Shown: positions 1 through 8,461 of the stretch, one piece after another | Layout: every line of letters starts with the position of its first letter | Numbering within the stretch: the first letter of the stretch is position 1 | Assembly: GCA_964564535.1 (NCBI GenBank) | Contig: CAZMBH010000001.1 | Location: 1 to 64,000 of the forward strand | Direction: 5' to 3' | Origin: GWC2-37-13 sp964564535 | GTDB lineage: Bacteria; Patescibacteriota; Microgenomatia; UBA1406; GWC2-37-13 | DNA length: 64,000 bases | The notes under the pieces: model-generated | What the model was told of the DNA's origin: nothing | What the model saw: only the letters and a program-made list of their open reading frames with translations | Databases searched by the model: none | Translations under genes and position numbers: made by a program

Positions 1-22
1 GGTAAACCTTCTTAAGAGCGCT

Positions 23-39
23 CACCGCCAAAGGCGGTG
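23..39. repeat. short GC-rich hairpin
   Basis: Perfect 7-bp stem (CACCGCC / GGCGGTG) with an AAA loop in otherwise AT-rich DNA. No T-run follows on either strand, so it is more likely a dispersed palindrome of the kind found elsewhere in the window than an intrinsic terminator. Confidence 0.5.
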
Positions 40-84
40 GATATGGTTGATTATATCACGTTATATTATTGTTAATTTAAACTC

Positions 85-110
85 ACTACAATTAATTAAT
101 TAAATGTAGT
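85..110. promoter_or_regulatory. 26-bp palindrome, copy 1 (putative operator)
   Basis: Near-perfect inverted repeat with ACTACA and TGTAGT ends around a TTAATTAATTAA core. An almost identical 26-bp palindrome lies at 551-576, on the other side of the TrpR-like gene. This copy sits 2 nt beyond that gene's stop codon, so it could be an operator for a gene to the left of the window or a looping partner of the promoter copy. Confidence 0.6.
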
Positions 111-112
111 GA

Positions 113-550
113 TTATATTCCTTTCTCTTTTTTTTGTTCATGAGCTATTTTTTCTTCCCAGGCATTTTTCCAATTGATTCCGTATTTTCCTGGTCGCCTC
201 AATTCTAAAATTAACTCTTCAAAAAAATTAATTATTTTTTCATTTCTGACAGTACTCTTAAGAGCACTTACAATTCCCCGACTATTTTCCTTAACTAAAT
301 TAAATTTAGCGATCGTTGATGGCGAGACTTTTAAAGATTTGGCAATATTATAATAATCGAGTTTTTTCATTAGCATATAAAAAATTGCTACTCTTTTTGC
401 AATCATTATTCTTTCTGCCGGTGATAATAAATCATGAATAATGTTTTGAAATTCTTCTTCGTTTTTATCTTTGCCAATAACTTCAAAAAATAAAGAAAAT
501 ATTTTTTCCAAGACATCATCGTCTACTCTAAACCTTGATATTCTTGTCAT
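113..550 (-). CDS. TrpR-like (YerC/YecD-type) transcriptional regulator
   Basis: A 145-residue DNA-binding protein of the Trp-repressor superfamily. Residues about 44-85 hold the family pattern: SPAERIMIAKR, then a helix-turn-helix with LDYYNIAKSLKVSPSTIAKF. The C-terminal third is longer than in TrpR (about 105 residues). No tryptophan-biosynthesis gene lies nearby, so the effector is unknown. The start at 550 sits directly against a 26-bp palindrome that overlaps the predicted -10 box, which points to autorepression. The YerC/YecD subfamily is poorly characterised. The call is by motif only. Confidence 0.8.
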   Translation of the reverse strand: MTRISRFRVDDDVLEKIFSLFFEVIGKDKNEEEFQNIIHDLLSPAERIMIAKRVAIFYMLMKKLDYYNIAKSLKVSPSTIAKFNLVKENSRGIVSALKSTVRNEKIINFFEELILELRRPGKYGINWKNAWEEKIAHEQKKEKGI

Positions 551-607
551 ACTACAATTAAATAATTAAATGTAGTATTTTTGTCAATCGCTTATAACCT
601 ACAAAAA
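551..607 (-). promoter_or_regulatory. promoter with palindromic operator for the TrpR-like gene
   Basis: Read on the minus strand: a 24-bp element at 607-583 that also precedes recA and radC, ending in a TTGACA -35 (587-582), a 17-nt spacer, a TATTTA -10 (564-559), then 8 nt to the ATG. The 26-bp palindrome at 551-576 covers the -10 and the probable transcription start, a classic position for a repressor. There is no Shine-Dalgarno site, and the transcript would be leaderless or nearly so. Confidence 0.7.
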
Positions 608-661
608 TGCAGATTTGGGGTATGGAAACGGGATAAGAACGATGATAGATCCTTACCTAAA

Positions 662-1195
662 TTAGGAATGGTTATTTAATCCAACAAGTAGTTTTTTAAT
701 TACGAAATTTGACAAAAATCTATATCCGTAGAAAAATGAGAAGGTATAAAATAGATCGGAGAGCAAGGTGTTTCGGAAAAACGGAAGTCCGAATCCATAA
801 CATTGGATCAACCCGCTTAAATTTTTTTGATACATTGTTCCGGTTGCCCAAACCCCAAAGTTAGTTATCAAAAAAAATAAAACAGAAGAGATTAAGCTCG
901 CCTTTAATAAAGACTGCCATTTATTATTTTTTATTAAGCCCCCAATTAAGGCAATAATAATAAAACTTGTATAAACATACGGAACAGTTTTATGAAATCC
1001 TAAAAATATATCGGAGATAAACATTGCAGACAACGGAATTAATAAAGCAATTTTATTTTTAAAATTAGTTCCGGAAAAAAGAGCCAACCCCCCAATTGGA
1101 GCAAAGTTTGGAGCATGAGGAATCAGACGGGCCACAACTGCCAACAGAATAATTACAAAAATTGAAACTTTAGATTTTATGTCAGTTTTTTTCAT
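662..1195 (-). CDS. DUF6580-type membrane protein (putative transporter component)
   Basis: A 177-residue, five- or six-helix membrane protein. The N-terminal stretch RLIPHAPNFAPIGGLALFSG followed by PLSAMFISDIFLGFH is the signature I associate with DUF6580, a family annotated only as a putative transport protein. It begins 11 nt after the cobalamin adenosyltransferase and closes the nrdR-nrdJ-pduO operon. By position it may be a substrate-binding membrane component for cobalamin uptake, like an ECF S-subunit; that is inference from context, since no ATPase or T component is in the window. Confidence 0.65.
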   Translation of the reverse strand: MKKTDIKSKVSIFVIILLAVVARLIPHAPNFAPIGGLALFSGTNFKNKIALLIPLSAMFISDIFLGFHKTVPYVYTSFIIIALIGGLIKNNKWQSLLKASLISSVLFFLITNFGVWATGTMYQKNLSGLIQCYGFGLPFFRNTLLSDLFYTFSFFYGYRFLSNFVIKKLLVGLNNHS

Positions 1196-1206
1196 TTGTG
1201 TAGTGA

Positions 1207-1728
1207 TTATAAAACAACTTCGTTATCTTTTCCATACTTTCTAGCGAGAGTAAAAAAAAGGTCTGAAAGTCTATTAAGATATTTGATAATCCGTAATTCG
1301 CTATCCGTAATCTGTTTTGAGTTAAAATAATCGATATTTCTCCGTTCCGCTTTTCGGCAAATAACCCTTAAAATTTGAAATAAAGCGGAAATTTCATTAC
1401 CGCCAGGTAGAATAAATTTATTTAACTTTGGTAATTTTTCTTCTATTAAATCAATTTTTTTTTCGAATTCCAAAACTTTTTTTTCCAGTTCCGATAGATT
1501 AATTTTCGCCCCGGATAAAAAACTCATCATTTGATATAGATCTTTTTGAATTTGAATCAGAAGCTCCTTATCATTTTTATTTTTTAATTTAACTCCAACC
1601 AATCCAATATAAGAAGTCAATTCATCAATTGAACCGTAAGTTTCTATCTGGCAATCAGCTTTAGAAATTCTTTTCCCACCAAACAAACCTGTTGTTCCCG
1701 AATCGCCTGCTCGAGTATAAATTGGCAT
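1207..1728 (-). CDS. pduO: cob(I)alamin adenosyltransferase, PduO type
   Basis: Converts cob(I)alamin and ATP to adenosylcobalamin. The product of 173 residues starts with MPIYTRAGDSGTTGLFGGKR, the conserved ATP-binding N terminus of the PduO family, and carries the helix-bundle residues ICRKAERR further on. The reading frame is open 30 codons upstream, but that stretch lies inside nrdJ on the same strand, so the start at 1728 is preferred: only 1 nt separates it from the nrdJ stop, implying translational coupling. It supplies the cofactor that the adjacent class II reductase needs. Confidence 0.92.
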   Translation of the reverse strand: MPIYTRAGDSGTTGLFGGKRISKADCQIETYGSIDELTSYIGLVGVKLKNKNDKELLIQIQKDLYQMMSFLSGAKINLSELEKKVLEFEKKIDLIEEKLPKLNKFILPGGNEISALFQILRVICRKAERRNIDYFNSKQITDSELRIIKYLNRLSDLFFTLARKYGKDNEVVL

Positions 1729-1729
1729 A

Positions 1730-4129
1730 TTAGCATTCGCTGTATCCGCATCCATAGCACTTCTTACAGCCTTCTTCATGGACAAGGGTCGCCTCTCCAC
1801 AACTGGAACAGATATCAAAAGAAGTCGACTTTGGCACCGCCACTAATGGTTGAATTAATGATGGTTGAGTGGTGGCAGTAACTAATTTAGGTGTTTCTTC
1901 TTTTATCTCCTGGTGATTGCTTACCCCATTAGATTTTGCTTCCCCATTAAATCCATAATGCATTGATAATACCTTAGCAACAGCATCGGGAAGACTTCTA
2001 ATTCTGTCTTTTCCAAATCCCATACTTCTGGCCCCGCCAATTCCTGATAACTGGCTGACTATTTCCTGGACTCTCTGTTCAACTGATAAATGGGATGAGA
2101 ATCTTAAAGCTACCGAAATCATTCTTCCCAGTCCTTCAGCCATGGCATAAATATCCGTCCCAGCCTTGCCAACTGTTATAAACATTTCCAAAGGCTCAGG
2201 AGGATTACCGCCATTAGTATTTAAAGTAATAAAGGCTATTCCAACCGGTGTTTGAATCCTGTAGGTCGATCCATGAACGACCATCGGTCGCGGTTTGATT
2301 GTATATGTTGGACATATAAGTTCTTTTTCTTCGGTTTTTTTAGCTGATTCCGCTTCCGGTTTCCGCTCTAGAACACCAGGCCGTGAACCATCTCTCATGT
2401 AGGCAATTCCTTTACATCCTAATTTATAGGCCAAATTATAAAGTCTTTTAACATCGTCAACTGTATGTGAATTTGGAGCATTAACAGTTTTTGAAATTGA
2501 AGCGTCTACATATTTTTGAATTGCGCCTTGAACTTTTACATGATCTTCCGGGGTCAGTTCATTAGCAGAAACAAACCATTCGGGTTTCTTTAATTTTCCC
2601 TCTTTTACTTCTTTTTCATGTTTTTTGTACCAAGCATCGTAAAGATCATGACGGATAATATGATCTCCTAATCTGTCATGTCTGGCAAATTCAAATTCGT
2701 AAACCGGCTCAATTCCACTGGTTGTCCCTGCCATTAAGGAGGTTGACCCGGTTGGAGCTTGCATAAGAAGAAGCGAGTTTCTTATTCCGTTTTTCTTTAT
2801 CGATTTTTTAACATCATCATTTAATTGACTGACAAATTTACCTTCGAGATATAACTTACTATTATATTTGGCAAAACTGCCTTTTTCCTTGGCAAATTCA
2901 GATGAAGCTTTATAAGCTTCCTCCATAATAAACTTATAAACCTTATCAATAAACTCAAGAGATTCATCTGATCCGTATCTTAAATGTAGTTTGATCAAAG
3001 TGTCACCTAATCCCATTGTTCCCAAACCTATCCTTCTTTCTCCTTCAAGTTGTGTTTTTCTAATTCCTTCAAATACATACGGATCCATATCTACCACATT
3101 ATCCTGGAAACGAACCGCACTTCTGATGATACCCTTTAAGGCATTAAAATCAAATTTACCTTTTTCATCAATATCTTTTCCCTTAACCAGCGCTGATAAA
3201 TTTATTGATCCTAAATTACAAACACCCCATGCCGGTAATCCTTCTTCTCCACATGGATTAACGCAGATAATTTTATTCCAATAGTAGTTGTTATAAAGCT
3301 TATTATATCTCTCCATAAAAACTACTCCCGGCTCAGCTGATTTCCAGGCTGCCGTAGCAACTAAATCCCAGAGTTTTCTTGCTTTAACAATTTTATGAAC
3401 AATAATTTTTTTACCCATTTTCTTCCAGGCATCTAGGTCACCTGTCCATTTTTGGTCATATTCGGGATCTTTAATATCAGGAAAAACTAACGGCCAATCA
3501 GCATCTTTTTCAACTGCCTCCATAAAAGTATCAGAAATATTAAGAGAAAGGTTAGCCCCATTAATTTTTGATAAATCCTGTTTAACTGTTATAAATTCCT
3601 CAATATCTGGGTGCCAGTCCCAGAGCATAAGCATTAAGGCCCCACGACGAGTGCCCCCTTGTTGAATGATGTCTCTTGTTGCAACTGAAAAAAGGGACGC
3701 CCAATTTATTGGACCGGAAGAAAATCCGTTGACTTTTTTAACCCTTGCCCCTCGAGGACGAAGAGATGAAAGATTAATCCCAACCCCGCCTCCGCGGGCC
3801 ATAATTTCAACCATATTTCCCAATGTTTCAAGGATCCCGCCTCTTGAATCTTTTGGAGAAGGAATAACAAAGCAATTGTAAAAAGAAACATCATAACCTG
3901 TTCCGGCTCCTGACAAAATTCTGCCCCCGGGAACATATTTAAAATCCTTCAATACTGAATAGAAATCTTTCTCCCATTTTTTTTGTTTTGATTTTTTTTC
4001 CACTAATGAAACAGCTTTTGCTATTCGAGCCCACATGTCTTCCGGGCGTTTTTCAATTGATTTACCTTCTTTGCTTTTTAATGAATAACGATCCAAAAAC
4101 ACCTTTTCTGAAATTCCTTTCAATTTCAT
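1730..4129 (-). CDS. nrdJ: adenosylcobalamin-dependent (class II) ribonucleotide reductase
   Basis: Reduces ribonucleotides to deoxyribonucleotides with an adenosylcobalamin radical. It has 799 residues. The thiyl-radical loop NPCGE is at 291-295 (Cys293, Glu295), with the redox pair Cys86 (NCFVIP) and Cys304 (CNLGSIN). RPGVLERKP lies near residue 590, then a TSCPD-like domain, and a C-terminal zinc-ribbon with two CxxC pairs in the last 26 residues. It lies between nrdR (6 nt upstream) and pduO (1 nt downstream). The neighbours give regulator, enzyme and cofactor synthesis in one operon, so the cell depends on B12 for this reductase. Confidence 0.96.
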   Translation of the reverse strand: MKLKGISEKVFLDRYSLKSKEGKSIEKRPEDMWARIAKAVSLVEKKSKQKKWEKDFYSVLKDFKYVPGGRILSGAGTGYDVSFYNCFVIPSPKDSRGGILETLGNMVEIMARGGGVGINLSSLRPRGARVKKVNGFSSGPINWASLFSVATRDIIQQGGTRRGALMLMLWDWHPDIEEFITVKQDLSKINGANLSLNISDTFMEAVEKDADWPLVFPDIKDPEYDQKWTGDLDAWKKMGKKIIVHKIVKARKLWDLVATAAWKSAEPGVVFMERYNKLYNNYYWNKIICVNPCGEEGLPAWGVCNLGSINLSALVKGKDIDEKGKFDFNALKGIIRSAVRFQDNVVDMDPYVFEGIRKTQLEGERRIGLGTMGLGDTLIKLHLRYGSDESLEFIDKVYKFIMEEAYKASSEFAKEKGSFAKYNSKLYLEGKFVSQLNDDVKKSIKKNGIRNSLLLMQAPTGSTSLMAGTTSGIEPVYEFEFARHDRLGDHIIRHDLYDAWYKKHEKEVKEGKLKKPEWFVSANELTPEDHVKVQGAIQKYVDASISKTVNAPNSHTVDDVKRLYNLAYKLGCKGIAYMRDGSRPGVLERKPEAESAKKTEEKELICPTYTIKPRPMVVHGSTYRIQTPVGIAFITLNTNGGNPPEPLEMFITVGKAGTDIYAMAEGLGRMISVALRFSSHLSVEQRVQEIVSQLSGIGGARSMGFGKDRIRSLPDAVAKVLSMHYGFNGEAKSNGVSNHQEIKEETPKLVTATTQPSLIQPLVAVPKSTSFDICSSCGEATLVHEEGCKKCYGCGYSEC

Positions 4130-4135
4130 ATTTTT

Positions 4136-4600
4136 TTATTTTGCGCCTGCTGACGGATTAATTTTTTTTAACTCTTCCTCAAAGTCATCAAGATCAACAA
4201 ATCTTCTAAAGACCGAGGAAAATCTAATATAAGCCACTTTATCAATTTTTTTTAGTCTTTTGGCTGCTGAATTACCAATTATCTTGCTTTCTATTTCTGT
4301 TGCATCCTTTTCCTTTAATTCTCTTTCTACTTCGTTGATTATGATATCAATTTTTTCAGCTGTAACGGTTGTTTTTTCGCATGATTTGAAAAGACCGCTT
4401 CTTAACTTTTCCCGATCAAACCTTTCTCTTGTTCCGTCTCTTTTAATTACTATTATTGGTAATTCCTCAAGTCGCTCATAGGTCGTAAACCGCTTATCGC
4501 ATTTTGGGCATGATCTTCTTCTTCTTATAGCTGTGCCATCTTCAGAGACCCTTGTTTCAATGACCTCGGTATCCTGATTGTGACAAAAAATACAAAACAT
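4136..4600 (-). CDS. nrdR: transcriptional repressor NrdR
   Basis: A 154-residue repressor of ribonucleotide reductase genes. The N-terminal zinc ribbon has CxxC at residues 3-6 and CPKCDKRFTTYER at about 31-43. The ATP-cone domain follows, with VIKRDGTRERFDREKL and a conserved VAYIRFSSVFR. It is the first gene of the operon and presumably autoregulates it together with nrdJ. I could not pick out a convincing pair of NrdR boxes in the 187-nt gap upstream. Confidence 0.96.
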   Translation of the reverse strand: MFCIFCHNQDTEVIETRVSEDGTAIRRRRSCPKCDKRFTTYERLEELPIIVIKRDGTRERFDREKLRSGLFKSCEKTTVTAEKIDIIINEVERELKEKDATEIESKIIGNSAAKRLKKIDKVAYIRFSSVFRRFVDLDDFEEELKKINPSAGAK

Positions 4601-4787
4601 ATAGTGCGATATTAAATTTAAAACACTACCTGGCAGTTTTCAAGAGGTCGTAATATATCAAAACCATATCATTTTTTTCCTCAAAAACATTTAGCCTCAA
4701 AATATTTTTTTATTTTAAAATAAAAGATATACTTTAAATTTTGTGAACAAAATACGGCAATTTAGTTAATATAATAACAATATAAGT

Positions 4788-5465
4788 ATGTTCCTTATCG
4801 ACCTGCTTTTCCCAAAATTTTGCCTTGGTTGTGGGTACATAGGAGTTTATCTTTGTCCGTCTTGTTTTAAAGGATTAAAACCAACTAAAAACGATATTTG
4901 TCTTTATTGTAATAAAGCTTCTCTTTTCGGTCTAACTCACCCTTATTGTTCAAAAACTCATGGTATTGATGGATTGATGACCATATATCATTACAATCCG
5001 TTGTTAAAGAAGATTATTAAAAATATCAAATATCGTTTGGCTACTGATATCTGGCAGGAATTTTATAAAGTCATTGAACCTCAGGTAATTTCAAAGCTAG
5101 GCTTCTATAAGAAGCTGTCTCAAGACACTTTTATCCAGCCAATTCCATTATCTAAATTAAGATATAACGAACGGGGCTTTAATCAGGCAAAAATTATCAG
5201 TTCTTTTTTTCAAAATCTTCTGCATTTTCCCACCATTGATTTGTTAGTTCGGAAAGAGGAAAGATTGTCCCAAGCACAAACAAAAAATAAACAGATAAGA
5301 TGTCTTAATGTAAGAGGTGTATTTTCATGTACAAGATTTGTTCCTGAGAGTATATTATTAATTGATGACGTTATCACATCTGGGTCAACCATTAAAGAAG
5401 CTGCCAGAATTTTAAAAATAGCCGGGGTAAAAAAAGTTTATGCTTTGGCTTTAGCAAAAGGATAA
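4788..5465 (+). CDS. comF: ComF-family phosphoribosyltransferase
   Basis: A 225-residue protein with the ComF layout: an N-terminal double zinc-finger region (CLGCGYIGVYLCPSC, then ICLYCNKAS), a middle linker, and a C-terminal type I phosphoribosyltransferase site ILLIDDVITSGSTIKEA at about 190-206. ComF proteins are linked to DNA uptake and single-strand handling in competent bacteria. Other competence genes are not in the window. It diverges from nrdR across a 187-nt gap. Confidence 0.9.
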   Translation: MFLIDLLFPKFCLGCGYIGVYLCPSCFKGLKPTKNDICLYCNKASLFGLTHPYCSKTHGIDGLMTIYHYNPLLKKIIKNIKYRLATDIWQEFYKVIEPQVISKLGFYKKLSQDTFIQPIPLSKLRYNERGFNQAKIISSFFQNLLHFPTIDLLVRKEERLSQAQTKNKQIRCLNVRGVFSCTRFVPESILLIDDVITSGSTIKEAARILKIAGVKKVYALALAKG

Positions 5466-5517
5466 TCCAATAAAAATTGGAGTACAAATTTTAAATAATT
5501 TCGTTATAATTGTTCTT

Positions 5518-6498
5518 ATGCAACCCCACAAAATTGAGATTTCTTCAAAAACGATTATTTTTACAATAGGATTTATTATCTTTTTAGGAATTATTTGGTT
5601 AATAAAAGATCTTATCTTCTCCCTTTTTATTGCCTTTATTATCGCTGGGGCTTTACGTCAACCGGTCGACTATTTGGAAAAGAAAAGAATACCTCGGTCG
5701 ATTAGTTCTTTTATCGTTTATTTTATTTTCGTTTTTGTTATTTTTTATTTATTTGCTTTAATCATTCCCCCATTGGTCGGCGAGATTGCTATCTTATTTA
5801 AAAATCTTCCCCATATCGTAAACAAAATCTCACCGACTTTTTTTGCTAATTCAGATTTAAATTTTCTTTCTAATAATATACCTAGCTTAGCTAATGAAAC
5901 AATTAATTTAATTAAGTCAACTTTTTCTAATGTTATTTTTGTCACTTCAACCTTATTCATTGGTTTTTATTTTATCTTGGAAAGAAATATATTCTCCAAA
6001 TTATTAGGCAATTTTTTTGATGATATTGAACTCAATCGTATTAGTCTGATTGCCGACCGAGCTCAAAAAAGAATGAGCTCCTGGTTTTGGGGGGAAATTA
6101 TTTTAATGATGGTCGTCGGAATTATGACATACGTCGGGCTTAGTATTATTGGTGTAAAATACGTTTTAGCCCTATCGGTATTAGCAGGATTACTTGAAAT
6201 TGTTCCTAATCTTGGGCCAATTATTTCATCAGTCCCAGCTATATTAATCGGTTTTTCTAATTTACCTATACTAGGTTTGTATTGCGCTCTTCTCTATCTT
6301 GTTGTCCAACAACTGGAAAACAATATCATCGTTCCACTTATTATGAAAAAGGCAACCGGACTACATCCAATCGTTACACTAATTGCTATGGTTATCGGTG
6401 GAAAATTAGCCGGGATCGTTGGAGTTTTGTTAGCTATTCCTTCAACTATATTTATTGAAACTATTTTAATCGAATCTCAAAAGTTTTCAAAAAAATAA
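5518..6498 (+). CDS. AI-2E family (PerM/YdiK-type) permease
   Basis: A 326-residue membrane protein with about eight hydrophobic segments, in the UPF0118/AI-2E transporter pattern: two N-terminal helices, a soluble region (about 100-150), then the C-terminal block with VPNLGPIISSVPA and the ending LLAIPSTIF. The substrate is unknown; the family name does not prove autoinducer export. A TATAAT box at 5505-5510 ends 7 nt before the ATG and there is no Shine-Dalgarno site, so the mRNA is probably leaderless. Confidence 0.88.
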   Translation: MQPHKIEISSKTIIFTIGFIIFLGIIWLIKDLIFSLFIAFIIAGALRQPVDYLEKKRIPRSISSFIVYFIFVFVIFYLFALIIPPLVGEIAILFKNLPHIVNKISPTFFANSDLNFLSNNIPSLANETINLIKSTFSNVIFVTSTLFIGFYFILERNIFSKLLGNFFDDIELNRISLIADRAQKRMSSWFWGEIILMMVVGIMTYVGLSIIGVKYVLALSVLAGLLEIVPNLGPIISSVPAILIGFSNLPILGLYCALLYLVVQQLENNIIVPLIMKKATGLHPIVTLIAMVIGGKLAGIVGVLLAIPSTIFIETILIESQKFSKK

Positions 6499-6538
6499 TT
6501 CCTGCGGATAATCTACGTTAAATATGCGGGAATTATTT
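6493..6538. terminator. bidirectional hairpin between convergent genes
   Basis: A 13-bp inverted repeat with one G-T pair (AAATAATTCCTGC at 6493-6505 and GCGGGAATTATTT at 6526-6538) surrounds a 20-nt loop. The stop codons of both converging genes lie within or beside it. The A/T-rich outer arms could serve as the U-tract in either direction. Confidence 0.6.
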
Positions 6539-8407
6539 ACCCGTTGTGTTCCGATTATTCTTTATTAAGTAAACTCCTATTGCTCCCACCGCCATGAGTA
6601 AAATAACACTGAGCAAGATCATTATTAAGGTAGAATTTTTGAAAACTTTTTTGACACCGCTATTATTAGTTAATTTATTGTCGTTTACGGGTAGTGAGTT
6701 TTTGATATTTATATTTAGCTGAGGATTGTTATATTGAGGATAAAACAATCTAGTTTTATTGGCTTTTATGTAATCGCTATTTTCTATAATAAATTTTGAG
6801 GTTGGTATATTTATTACTAGATTATCCAAAGAATATCGTAATTTGTACGGTATAAAAGATATATATTCTGATGGAATTTTAAAATAACCATTAATATCAG
6901 AGGTCGTTTGATAGTAAGAGTTCGTGGCATAATCATTTACTATTTCAACTTTTGCTCCAGATAATATCTGTTCATTATTAATAGCGTAACCTTCAATGTA
7001 AGTAGGAATTGGTTCTAATTTTAAAATGGCAGGTAAAGAATTAATATCAGATAATGTGTTATCTGAATTAGTTTTCGTTGCTTCGATTTCTCCAAATAGT
7101 TCATTTTTAGAGACATCAAAAGAAGACTGATTAATAATAAGAGAAAAACGGCCAAGTTTGTCTGCTTGAATAGTCTTTAAAAGTTTATAACGATTCTTTA
7201 CAGTGGGATTAGCAGAATCAGGAATAATCGAATAAGCTTTAATCGTTGCTAAAGGATGACTGACCCTACCATCAATAAACAGACTGCTAATCCTATCCGA
7301 CTGATAACCATAATCCATTATTTTAATTGGATAATGTCCAGGTTTCCCATCAACCGGATCGACTGGAATATCCCTATGCTGTGGCCCTCCTTTTTCCACT
7401 ATTTCAATTCCTGTCAGTAAAGGATATATGTCAGAATAAATTTTCACATAATTTTTGTTAAGACTTAAAGAGCCGGGGAAATTATACCCTGAAATTTGTG
7501 GAATTATTTTATATGTCCCGTCTGGAACAAAAAAACTAAAGTATCCATCTTCTTCCGTAGGATAAGGATTTATCAGTAATCCGTTTGGAACATCTTCAGG
7601 ATTATATACATTCACGGAACTAAATAGATTGTTTTCTCTTTTTTTAAGAAGATTAACCAAAGCATTTGGAATAGGCTCTAAACTTTGACTATCAAACACT
7701 CTCCCGTCAGGATCCCAAACAATTGAGACACAATCTTGTGGATTGTCTCCTGCTGATATAGGAAAAGTAGTAACGTTAGAGTTACCTGGTACCAAACCTA
7801 GTTGCTGACCTCCTGAATTTGGCATTGTAGGATTTATAGTTGACTGAGGTAAAACAGTTGGTAAGGGTTGATTGTTTTCACTTATACTAATACCAAAAAA
7901 CCTTCTCTTCCCTTTATTTTTTTTATCTGTTACATCGGTCCATTCCAGAGCTGAAACGGGCGCTCCTTCATCCGTGGTTAATTCGCCCAAGGCATTGGTT
8001 TTCAAAGGATGAGTATGTTGATTAATCAAAGTCATTGTATCCTCTTCGCGCATCCCCTTAAACCCCCATTTAAAACCTTTGGGTTTTGGAGCATAACCTA
8101 AAGCCATATCAACCTGAGAATATCCTGATGAATAAAAAGTTCCCAGACTTGAAGTAATGGATTCAATTACATACACTTTACTATTTGGTAAAGGACCTTT
8201 TCCTGGCGATATTTTTAATCGGGCGCTATGACCCGGATATTGAGTTTTGCATGGAACATCTTTAACATCTCTACATCTTGTACTGATAAAACAGAAAGTT
8301 GGAGGTTGAGGCGTAGGAGTAACTCCTTGGGCTTTCAATTTAAAAGGAAAAGCCGAAAAAACAAATAGAATAAAAAAACCAATTAATATTTTCTTGATCG
8401 TATTCAT
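6533..8407 (-). CDS. exported, membrane-anchored surface protein with carboxypeptidase-regulatory-like domains
   Basis: About 624 residues, unrecognised beyond architecture. It has a signal peptide (MNTIKKILIGFFILFVFSAF), a long extracellular part with repeated beta-sandwich-like segments of the carboxypeptidase regulatory type (for example VNLLKKRENN...GYFSFFVPDGTYKI, and a later YIEGYAINNEQILSGAKVEI block), a single C-terminal membrane helix and a basic tail. The start at 8407 is chosen because a TTGACA/TATATT promoter with 17-nt spacing ends 7 nt before it; the open frame extends 12 codons upstream through that promoter. Probably cell-surface; function unknown. Confidence 0.75.
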   Translation of the reverse strand: MNTIKKILIGFFILFVFSAFPFKLKAQGVTPTPQPPTFCFISTRCRDVKDVPCKTQYPGHSARLKISPGKGPLPNSKVYVIESITSSLGTFYSSGYSQVDMALGYAPKPKGFKWGFKGMREEDTMTLINQHTHPLKTNALGELTTDEGAPVSALEWTDVTDKKNKGKRRFFGISISENNQPLPTVLPQSTINPTMPNSGGQQLGLVPGNSNVTTFPISAGDNPQDCVSIVWDPDGRVFDSQSLEPIPNALVNLLKKRENNLFSSVNVYNPEDVPNGLLINPYPTEEDGYFSFFVPDGTYKIIPQISGYNFPGSLSLNKNYVKIYSDIYPLLTGIEIVEKGGPQHRDIPVDPVDGKPGHYPIKIMDYGYQSDRISSLFIDGRVSHPLATIKAYSIIPDSANPTVKNRYKLLKTIQADKLGRFSLIINQSSFDVSKNELFGEIEATKTNSDNTLSDINSLPAILKLEPIPTYIEGYAINNEQILSGAKVEIVNDYATNSYYQTTSDINGYFKIPSEYISFIPYKLRYSLDNLVINIPTSKFIIENSDYIKANKTRLFYPQYNNPQLNINIKNSLPVNDNKLTNNSGVKKVFKNSTLIMILLSVILLMAVGAIGVYLIKNNRNTTGK

Positions 8408-8414
8408 TATGTTT

Positions 8415-8443
8415 AATATAGAAACATTAGTAATTAATGTCAA
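8415..8443 (-). promoter_or_regulatory. consensus promoter, short or absent leader
   Basis: Minus strand: -35 TTGACA (8443-8438), 17-nt spacer, -10 TATATT (8420-8415), then 7 nt to the ATG at 8407. This decides the start codon of the surface-protein gene and is one of the cleanest leaderless-type promoters in the window. Confidence 0.75.
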
Positions 8444-8461
8444 ATCTGTTATTATTTTAGA

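Noticed and set aside
580..661. Possible cobalamin riboswitch near the B12 operon
   Set aside because: The GC-poor sequence has no B12-box or multi-helix core, and it lies at the 3' end of the operon, not upstream of it. The gap upstream of nrdR (4601-4787) also shows none.
3666..3936. Open frames opposite or within nrdJ
   Set aside because: They follow the strong codon structure of nrdJ and have no family motif or start signal.
4601..4700. NrdR boxes upstream of nrdR
   Set aside because: A TAGTG ... CACTA-like stretch is visible near the start codon, but I cannot fit two 16-bp boxes with the usual spacing.
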